Shown here piece by piece: positions 57,236-64,000 of a stretch of DNA of 64,000 nucleotides. The stretch comes from Aquarana catesbeiana. Its lineage: Eukaryota > Chordata > Amphibia > Anura > Ranidae. Positions within the stretch are counted from its first letter, which is position 1, and every line of letters begins with the position of its first letter. The notes under the pieces are model-generated. The model did no database searches, had not been told where the DNA came from, and was given only the letters and a program-made list of their open reading frames with translations. The stretch spans positions 165,108,567 to 165,172,566 of the forward strand of contig NC_133330.1 of assembly GCF_042186555.1 (NCBI RefSeq), in the 5' to 3' direction. The position numbers and the translations under genes were made by a program.

Positions 57236-58155
57236 CAAGGTCTGGGGGTGCCCTACGGGTTGTGTCTCCCTCCCCTCAAGTAGCATTGCTATGGGACATC
57301 CCACCAAGTAATTACTTGAGGCTCTGTGTCCTATGATGTACGGTAAAGAAAATAGCATTTTTAAAACGGCTTACCTGTAAAATCCTTTTCTTGGAGTACA
57401 TCATAGGACACAGAGCTCCCGCCCCTCTGTTTTATGGGGTGAGAGTATATTGCTTATATTGCTTGGCTACAAAAACTGAGGACTCCTGGGAGGAGGAGGG
57501 GTTATATAGGGGAGTCAACTTCCTATATTGGTTATACCAGTGTCAACACCTGAAGGTAGGCCCATAACCCACCAAGTAATCACTTGAGGATCTGTGTCCT
57601 ATGATGTACTCCAAGAAAAGGATTTTACAGGTAAGCTGTTTTAAAAATCCTATTATTCCTGTAGCCGCGGCCATGTTCTTGTGGCCACAAGGGACGGTGT
57701 CTGTTAGTTCTGTAGTGCTGAGTGGCTGTTTAAGCCAGGAACAGTGCGAAACTGACACAGACCACCCCGTGTTTTGGTAGGCAGACTGGAGAACGGACAG
57801 TAGCACAGCGCAACGCCTGGGTCAGGGAGGTGATTCAGCCCCCCCCGTCTGCCGGGGAAAGCTCTGATTCAGACTCGGCCCTGCTGTTCTGACACTTCAG
57901 AGGTCAAGGACCATGACCCGCCGGACAGTGAGGAGGAAGCCTACGTGTCCGTTTTTAGCGCAGGAAAGCACTAGAGGGATAGAGGATACGGCTGGGGCAT
58001 CTGCAGATGTGTTGGTCCCTTTTGGGTCCCACAAGCCGATCCGCAACGCTAAGGTGTTTCCTTACCTAACTTATTTTGTGAATGGCGGTGCGTTACTCCT
58101 GTGAGGAAGGATCTCCTCCGGTCACTGACCCCCCCCGGTATCTAGCTCAAATAAT

Positions 58156-58509
58156 GTGACCACGATTCCGAAGCGTTCCCCCTTTTTCAAGGACCCTGCC
58201 GACAGAAAGGCCGAGGCGGTTGACCGGGCCGTGTTTACGGTTGTGGGGTCAGTACTTTGGCCGGTGTTAGCCACGGCTCTGGTGCCAAACACTGAATGGG
58301 CCAAGTTGTTGCACCGTGAGTTGGGTAAGGAACAGGTTTCCTCAATCTGTGTGGAACTGGCAGACCAGTTGGTGCACGACCTTAAGTATATCTGTGATGC
58401 GGCCCGGGATACAGTCCTTTTGCTTTCTAGAGCCTCAGTATCAGCAGTAGTGCTGCATCACCTAGTTTTGGGGAAAGAGTACTTTGCTCTCACAATCAAG
58501 AAAAGGTAA
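58156..58509 (+). pseudogene. Outer DIRS Gag-like frame
   Basis: 117 open codons containing SPFFKDPADRKAEAVDR and LADQLVHDLKYICDAARDT, a helical segment that precedes RT in DIRS elements. Its frame is lost before the RT (near 58500). Function is inferred from position. Confidence 0.6.
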
Positions 58510-58780
58510 GGGCTCTTTTTCTGCTCAGAAGCATTTTCTTCATCCGCCCGAGTCGGCAGGTAAGCGTCCCCAGTCCGACAAGGGGCCCTGGGGGACAAAA
58601 GCGTCCCTGGTATCACAGGCTGAACAAGCCTGCAAACAAATCAGCTTCCGCATGAAGGTTTGCCCCTGCCCAGCTCTCGGGTGGGGGGTCGCCTTCGGGA
58701 GTCTGCAGACCGGTGGACTTCTCTCCTTTCCAACCAGTGGGTCTGCAAGCTGGTTTTGTCAGGCTACAAGATAGTTTTTC

Positions 58781-60403
58781 TTGTCCGCCAGACAGGTTTT
58801 TGCCCTCCAGCCTTCATCTCCTTCCGGCTCGTCGGGAGGCCCTGTTTGGGGCAGTACAGGACTTACTGCTGCATGGGGTGATAGTACCAGCACCAACGTC
58901 GGAAAGGTTTCAGGGATTCTATTCCAATCGGATTGTAATCCCAAAGAAGGAAAGGGTCCATCCGGTCCTGGATTGCAAGGCCCTCAGTTGTTTTGTGAAG
59001 GTTCGGAGGTTCAGGATGGAATCCGTTATGTGGAAGCGGCACACCAGAGGTTCCTGCGATTTGCGGTCGGGGACGAGCACTACCAATTGGTAGCTCTTCC
59101 CTTTTGGCCTAGCGTCGGCACCAAGGGTCTTCACCAGGTGCTGGCTCTGATTCTGGTGTTGCTGAGGCAACTAGGGATTGCGATCGTGGGATACCAGGAC
59201 GATCTCCTCCTGAGGGTGGCTTCTGCCTCAGGACTAAGGGAGCATGTGGCGATCACCATGCAGACTCCTCAGGAGTTTGGCTGGTTGTTGAATCTCCAGA
59301 AGTTGGTGTTGCTGCCCACCCAGTGCCTGGAGTGCTTGGGGTTGATTCTGGACTCCCCAAAGGTGAGAGTCTTTCTTCCTTCAAGCAAGCTGAAGCTCTC
59401 CAATCTGCGGTGCAGTTACTAATGTTCCGCAGGTGGTCGTCACTGCGTTTCTGCATGCGAGGTCTGGACCTCATGGTAGCCATTTTCGAGGCGGTACCGT
59501 ATGTTCAATACCACACTCGGTTCTTGTAGAAAGAGATCCTGTCTAAATGGGACAAGTCTCCGACATCCCTGGATTATCAAATCCAGGTGAGCCAGCTAGC
59601 CAGGGCTTCGTTTCTCTGGTGGCTGAGGTCCCCGGCCCTTTGGTCCGGGAAATCGTTCCTTCTTCATTGGAAGGTGATCACGACCGGCTTGGAGGGAATT
59701 TTTGGCATCCAGTCGGCCTAGGGTTGCTGGGAGCAGGAAGAATTCTGTCTGTCAATCAATGTGCTGGAGCTGCGGGCGATCAGGCGGTGCCTCTCCACAT
59801 GGTCGCAGAGGCTGCAGGGTCGTCCGGTCAGGATCCAGTCGGACAACTCCACGGCGGTGGCATATGTCAGTCATCATAGAGGGACAAGGAGCTCAGTGGC
59901 AGCGCTGCAGGTCTCCCATATCCTACAGTGGGTAGAGCGGTGCGTGCCGGCTCTGTCAGCTGGGTACATTCCGTGCGTAGACAACTGGCAGGTGGACTAC
60001 TTAGTCGTCAGTTGCTGGACCGGGGGGGGAATGGTCACTGCATCTTGAAGTGTTTCAGCTCATTTGCATAAGGTGGGGCATGCCGGATGTGGATCTCCTG
60101 GCTTCTTGGCTCAACATGAAGGTGCAGAAGTTTGTGGCCAGGTCAAGGGATCCCTGGGCGGACGCGTCAGATGCGTTGGGACATTATCGGCTAATTTATG
60201 TCTTTCCCCCTCTCAGGCGCCTCCCTCGTCTGCTGCGCATAGTGGAGGCCGAGGGGATTCTGGTGATTCTGATGGCCCCAGACTGGCCTCGACGTCCTTG
60301 GTACGCCAACATGGTGTGGATGTTCCTAGGCGGCTGCCGGTGCAAGAGGACCTTCTGTCTCAAGGTCCGATATTCCACCCTGCCTTACCGTTGTTGGCTT
60401 TAA
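58781..60403 (+). pseudogene. Outer DIRS reverse transcriptase-RNase H polyprotein
   Basis: RT: SERFQGFYSNRIVIPKKERV with VLDCKAL (about 58890-58990), the LVALPF segment near 59090 and an intact YQDDLLLRVASASGL (about 59190-59240). RNase H: VLELRAIRRCLSTWSQRL and RPVRIQSDNSTAVAYVSHH then VDNWQVDYL (59761-60005). The next domain, WGMPDVDLLASW to VILMAPDWPRRPWYANMVW (60065-60320), is the conserved block between RNase H and the recombinase in DIRS. Several frame changes (about 58960, 59040, 59430, 59760) make it a pseudogene, but motifs are better preserved than in DIRS#1. Confidence 0.88.
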
Positions 60404-60407
60404 CGAC

Positions 60408-60640
60408 ATGGCTGTTGAAAGCCAGGTGCTGAGGGACCGAGGACTGTCGGCTTTGGTGATTACCACTATGCTAAGGGCGCGAAATTCTTCTTCCCGGAAG
60501 ATTTATCATCATACCTGGAAGGCCTACATCTTCCAGTGTGAGAAGATGGAGTGGCATCCGCTTTCTTATTTGGTTTCCAAGATCCTGCTGTTTTCTGCAG
60601 CAAGGAATGGATCAGAAGCTTGCATTAGTACCAGTAGTAG
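60408..60640 (+). pseudogene. Outer DIRS tyrosine recombinase, N-terminal part
   Basis: VLRDRGLSALVITTMLRARN with KIYHHTWKAYIFQCEKMEWH and ILLFSAARNGSEACIS is the SAM-like DNA-binding domain of the recombinase. It is cut by the MITE that begins near 60641. Confidence 0.8.
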
Positions 60641-61390
60641 TGTGGCTCGGGGTTAAAATTCAGTACCATTAGCGGTAACCCCGAGCCACACTCGGGATCG
60701 CATTGCAGGATCCTGGGGCAGCGTTACTTACCTTGTCCCCGGGATCCTGCGATGTCACCCGCAGTGTCCGAGGACTCCGTCCTCCTCCGAAGCCTCTCCG
60801 TGCCAGGCTCCGTTCCCTGCGAGCGGCGCCACGCATGGGGGCGGAGCCTGGCGGCAAATTCAAAAAAATGTCAAAATCATAACACATACAGTACTGTAAT
60901 CTTACAGATTACAGTACTGTATGAAATGATTTCACATCCCTTTTGTCCCCAGTGCTCTGGCCCATGCCCTGCATGCAGTTTTACATGATATACACTGTTC
61001 TTTCTGCCTGGAAACTGGAGATTGTCCATAGCAACCAAAAAGTGTCCCTTTACGTCAAAAGTGGCTTTAGACCAGCTAGAAAACAGCGATAGTAAATTAG
61101 AACACTTGCAGAATTGAGCGATAGTGAATTGTGGGGAAATTTATTTTATTACTATTTTTTTTAAATTTTTTTTAATTATTTATTTTTATTTATTATATTA
61201 TAATTTATGTTTTTGTGTTTCAAACTTTATCATACCCGGGATATCTACTAGACTCTGGTTTGGACAGATTTAAGTGTGTTATTGTTAAGATTTACAGACC
61301 TACAATATAAAACGCCAAATTTCCATGCAAAATAATTGTACCGCTTTCGGCACCTAAAATCCGAAATAATCATACCGCCAGGGAGGTTAA
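60641..61390. mobile_element. TTAA-ended MITE in the outer DIRS recombinase
   Basis: The right end reads TACCGCCAGGGAGGTTAA (61373-61390), followed directly by recombinase sequence (GGGCAGATATCAGC). The left side has the inverted pair GTGTGGCTCGGGGTTA and TAACCCCGAGCCACAC (60644-60690), with TTAA at 60653. The interior holds a GATTACAGTACTGTA palindrome near 60900. The exact left boundary is uncertain. Confidence 0.55.
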
Positions 61391-61452
61391 GGGGCAGATA
61401 TCAGCTTTGGCTGTCTTTTTTTCAGTGGCCATTGGCAATTCGCCCATTGGTG

Positions 61453-62554
61453 TAAAACAAGGTATGTGGCGCTAACTAACCTGAGTGAAATAACTAGTGT
61501 AGAAAACAAAGCATCCGAGTGCAATATTAAAATAAATAAAGCATACCATAAAATAAATGCAATAGTAGTAATAATGCAATAATAATTAATAATGTGCAAA
61601 ATGCTAAAATGCAATAAGAAATAAACAATGTGCTAAAGAGTGGAATAAAAACGATGTGCATAAAAAAAAATGTCCAAAAAACACAAACAAATGTTCGTAA
61701 AAAAGTGATGGGTGCAATCCAATAAACTGTGTACTGCGACCCACAATACAGACAAGATGAGATCTTCTGATAATGATTCACAGAGTGAAAGGAAAGTGCA
61801 AGTGCGAGAGACTCAATGTGACGAAAAAAGTGTCTATAATATAGATGATTCATCCAATCATACTCCGGAGTGTGACAGCTATTTCCTTCAGCCTCTCACC
61901 TCTAGTAGCGGCCCCCAATGGGCCGAGTCGAGCATGGACCAGCAAGAGACGGGCAATCAGCTTCCGGTATTGTCACAATAATTGATTGTGACGATACTGG
62001 AAGCTGTCAACACTATAGACACTTTTTTCGCCTCATTGATTCTTTCTCGCACTTGCACATTCCTTTCACTTTGTGAATCACCATTAGAAGATCTCATCTT
62101 GTCTGTATTGTGGGTCGCAGTACAAGGTTTATTGGATTGCACCCATCACTTTTTTATGAACATTTGTTTGTGTTTTTTGGACTTTTTTTTTTTTTACACA
62201 CATTGGTGTGACACGTTCTCTTATACAATTTGTTTATGCACATCGTTTTTATTCCACTCTTTAGCACATTGTTTATTTCTCATTATTATTTTAGAATTTT
62301 GCACTACTGCACTTTATTATTAATTATTATTGCATTTTTACTACTATTGCATTTTATTTTATGGTATGCTTTATTTTAATATTGCACTCGGATGCTTTGT
62401 TTTCTACACTAGTTATTTCACTCAAGTTAGTTAGCGCCACATACCTTGTTTTACACTTGTTTCAGTTATGTGAGTACACTTTTATGTTGGCGGCTCCTTT
62501 CCAGTTCTTTGGATGTTGTGGTTTTGCGCATTAATATTCCTTTATGTTTGTTTA
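61453..62554 (+). mobile_element. Palindromic (head-to-head) insertion D
   Basis: A 1,102-bp insertion flanked by a perfect 16-bp duplication, AATTCGCCCATTGGTG (61437-61452 and 62555-62570). Left arm 61453-61841 and right arm about 62013-62455 are inverted copies. The outer ends read TAAAACAAGGTATGTGGCGC and its complement. A further hairpin lies in the centre (CTTCCGGTATTGTCACAAT at about 61960 with its complement). The unpaired right tail (62456-62554) ends TTTTGCGCATTAATATTCC. It splits the recombinase of the outer DIRS. Confidence 0.85.
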
Positions 62555-62564
62555 AATTCGCCCA

Positions 62565-63290
62565 TTGGTGCGTACGTTTGTTCAGGGGGTTCGGCATGTG
62601 GCCCCTCCGGTACGCCCGCCGCTGCCCCCGTGGGATCTGAATCCGGTGCTTCAGAAACCACCGTTTGAAAACATTAGGGAGATCCCTTTATGGACGCTCT
62701 CTCAGAAAGCAGTCTTTCTAGTGGCTATTACATCTGCAGGGCACGTTTCTAAGTTGGCGGCCTTGGCATGCAAGTCTTTATCTACCTGAGGATAAGGCGG
62801 TGCTGCGTCCGCAGCTCTTTTCTTCCAAAGGTTGTTTCGACCCTCCATTTAAACTAGGACATTGTGCTTCCGTCCTTATGTCCTCGGCCGTTGCATCCTG
62901 AGGAGGTCACTTTACATTTTTTGAATGTGGTCCAGGTCCTGCGCGTGTTTGTCTGCTACGGCTCCTTTTCATAGGTCGGACTCTCTGTGTGTCTTGGTGG
63001 CTGGTCCGAGGAAGGGCCTGGCGGTCTCTTGGGCCACCGTTTCTCGTGGATCAGACAGATTGTGGTTCAGGCTTTTGCCATAAGGGGGCGGGCGCCTCCT
63101 TTTCCTGTCACGGCGCCCTCTACCAGGGCGCTTGGTGCTTCGGGGTCTTTCTGGCATCAAACGTCTGTTTCTCTGCGTGTAAGGCGGCTACCTGGTCGTC
63201 CGTACACGCTTTCACCAAATTTTATAAGGTTGATGTGGACGCATCTTCGGCCGCAAGGTTTTGCAGGCGGCCGTCTGAGGTTGTGACTCC
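62565..63290 (+). pseudogene. Outer DIRS tyrosine recombinase, catalytic part
   Basis: VRTFVQGVRHVAPPVRPPLP, PLWTLSQKAVFLVAITSAGH and VSKLAALACKSL (62565-62789) correspond to the recombinase core. The usual SARRVSEL motif reads SAGHVSKL, so the first catalytic Arg is replaced by His. The second part, APSTRALGASGSFWHQT (about 63115-63165), continues in another frame with a degraded WSSVHAFTKFYKVDVDAS (about 63195-63250). The frameshifts and the lost Arg predict inactivity. Confidence 0.82.
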
Positions 63291-63359
63291 TCTGATGGGG
63301 AGTTCTTTTGGTGGTGGGTGGAGTTTATTTTCTCTGTGTTCCCACCCCTCGTTTTGACA

Positions 63360-63721
63360 CTGCTTGGGGACGTCCCTAAGGTCAAGATTAAAGTGCTGTG
63401 TCCATCAGTAAACGAAAGAGAAAATAGAATTTTTGTACTCACCGTAAAATCCTTTTCTCTGATGTTCATTGACGGACACAGCACCCACCCCTCCTATTTA
63501 TGTTTGTACTGCTTTTTGACGAACTGAGCTGCTGGAAGCAGAGTGAGGGGTTATAGCCAGTAGGACTGCCCCCTGGGCGGTACTGTGCTTGTTTTTTTAT
63601 GTGTTCTGCCTAGTCCACTCCTAAAGGTGGCGATATAACCCTAAGGTCAAGATTAAAGTGCTGTGTCCGTCAATGAACATCAAAAAAAGGATTTGTACGG
63701 CGAGTACAAAAATCCTATTTT
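63360..63721. repeat. Outer DIRS complementary region and right terminus
   Basis: AAGTGCTGTGTCCATCAGTAAAC, CTCACCGTAAAATCCTTTTC and its inverted partner, then a second copy ending GTCCGTCAATGAACATC. The unit mirrors the left terminus at 52560-52740. Confidence 0.8.
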
Positions 63722-63774
63722 CCTCTGCTTACAACTAATAAATCTGTAACCAGCCTGTTTTATTTTTTCCCCAG

Positions 63775-63795
63775 GATAACAGTATTCAACATATG
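63775..63795 (+). other. Candidate 21-nt microexon of atf6
   Basis: A 21-base segment encoding DNSIQHM is preceded by TTTTATTTTTTCCCCAG (63758-63774) and followed by GTCAGTAATG. It begins and ends in phase 0, so it could be inserted between exons 2 and 3 without breaking the frame. Possible branch sites are ACTAAT upstream and TCTAAC at about 63817 in the 69-bp intron that would follow. Mammalian ATF6 aligns well without it, so it would be an alternative or lineage-specific exon, or a decoy. Confidence 0.35.
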
Positions 63796-63864
63796 GTCAG
63801 TAATGAGGTTTCGTCTAACATTGTTTAATGGGCAGTAAAATTTATTTTTTGCATTTTTTTACAG

Positions 63865-63946
63865 GCGGACAATTTTGATAATTTGGACTTTACTACAGAC
63901 CTATTGTCTTGGAATTCTCACCAACTGAATGAGCAATGCTTCACAG
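63865..63946 (+). CDS. atf6: ATF6 exon 3
   Basis: An 82-nt exon with acceptor GCATTTTTTTACAG and donor ACAG|GTATGA. It encodes 27 residues plus one base, ADNFDNLDFTTDLLSW to NEQCFT, entering in phase 0 and leaving in phase 1. It matches ENNFDNLDFDLDLMPW...NQICT of mammalian ATF6 as I recall it; the exit phase also fits the following Val codon of human ATF6. The NFDNLDF plus acidic-hydrophobic segment is the core of the ATF6 activation domain, reported to resemble an eight-residue VP16 segment linked to strong activation and rapid turnover. Here two of its acidic/hydrophobic positions are Thr-Thr. The gene continues into intron 3. Confidence 0.92.
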
Positions 63947-64000
63947 GTATGAAGTTTTTTATATTTTATTAAAAAAAAATTATATAGCTGAAAATTTTAT

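Larger units (their letters stand above)
53465..57655 (+). mobile_element. Second DIRS-like element nested in the outer DIRS
   Basis: The left terminus has TACATCATAGGACACAGAGCC (53475) and the right end repeats its complement (57325 and 57595-57608), with AAAACGGCTTACCTGTAAAATCC in the complementary region. It resembles DIRS#1 at both ends (GTGTCTA-GGTGTTGGTCAC near 53620 and 7722) but is a different subfamily from the outer element. RT and RNase H are absent, so it is an internally deleted copy that keeps a Gag-like frame and the end of the recombinase. A piggyBac MITE lies at 53918-54871. Confidence 0.85.
52543..63721 (+). mobile_element. DIRS-like retrotransposon (outer DIRS)
   Basis: The left terminus (52543-52740) and the right terminus (63360-63721) are inverted copies: GACGG(G/A)CACAGCACTTTAATC at the left against CTGTGTCCGTCAATGAAC at the right, and GGGCGGTCCTACTGGCTATAACCCC inverted near 63545. 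Inside are a Gag-like frame, RT, RNase H, a post-RNase H domain and a split tyrosine recombinase. Interrupted by the inner DIRS (53465-57655), a MITE (60641-61390) and palindromic insertion D (61453-62554). The element is dead: the recombinase is broken and lacks a key Arg. Confidence 0.88.
3083..63946 (+). other. atf6: atf6 locus, exons 1-3 and two giant introns
   Basis: The three exons are in consistent phase: 3083-3182, 37188-37267 and 63865-63946. The joined 87-residue product begins at the initiator Met and runs through the acidic N-terminal activation domain. ATF6 is about 670 residues in mammals, so the bZIP, membrane and luminal parts lie beyond the window. ATF6B is less likely because its N-terminus, as I recall it, lacks the NFDNLDF string. 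Almost all the intervening 60 kb is transposon-derived. No other host gene was recognised. Confidence 0.85.

Noticed and set aside
1..64000. CRISPR array, operon, riboswitch or prophage
   Set aside because: The regular repeats here are vertebrate satellites, microsatellites and transposon arrays; nothing resembles prokaryotic spacing or genes.

Overview
The window is vertebrate nuclear DNA, most likely from a frog and probably a ranid. It is intron-rich and dominated by transposable elements. The frog assignment is an inference from the mix of DIRS elements, L1/Tx1-like LINEs, TTAAAGG-ended (T2/Kolobok-like) MITEs, TTAA-inserting piggyBac-type elements and a CR1 fragment. There are no bacterial-style operons.

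The single-copy gene I recognise is atf6 (ATF6 alpha, the ER-stress sensor and bZIP transcription factor), plus strand. It has a start exon at 3083-3182, exon 2 at 37188-37267 and exon 3 at 63865-63946. Splice sites and phases (1, 0, 1) agree, and the 87 encoded residues include the LDDLAW..SSLF.EL string and the NFDNLDF acidic activation motif. Intron 1 is 34,005 bp and intron 2 is 26,597 bp; exon 3 continues into intron 3 at the window end. A 21-nt, frame-preserving candidate microexon lies at 63775-63795, just before exon 3.

Layout. 1-2602: piggyBac-type element inserted in another. 2603-3182: upstream region, possible NRF1-like site, short uORF and exon 1. Intron 1: CR1 fragment (4.8-5.5 kb), DIRS#1 (6.5-12.1 kb) containing a palindromic insertion and a 5S rRNA-derived sequence, hAT MITE (12.7 kb), piggyBac-type element (13.9-15.0 kb), full-length L1-A (16.3-23.4 kb), L1-B (23.6-29.8 kb), an unassigned block (29.8-36.3 kb) interrupted by a 3-kb palindromic element (31.9-35.0 kb). 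Intron 2: antisense L1-C starting 16 bp after the exon 2 donor (37.3-40.9 kb), palindromic element C (41.4-42.7 kb), a T2-like MITE (43.3-49.7 kb) carrying a 5.9-kb piggyBac-type element with a transposase C-terminal remnant, another MITE (49.8-50.6 kb), and an outer DIRS (52.5-63.7 kb) carrying an inner DIRS (53.5-57.7 kb), which itself carries a piggyBac MITE.

The most unusual signal is a set of head-to-head palindromic insertions (6566-7609, 31939-34998, 41378-42709, 61453-62554). Each is bounded by a 15-16 bp target duplication and ends in an unpaired right-hand tail. Two insertions can be checked against uninterrupted copies of the target elsewhere in the window. The 3-kb member carries a hammerhead-ribozyme-like fold in both arms, on opposite strands. 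Nothing was computed or searched; family names rest on motif recognition.
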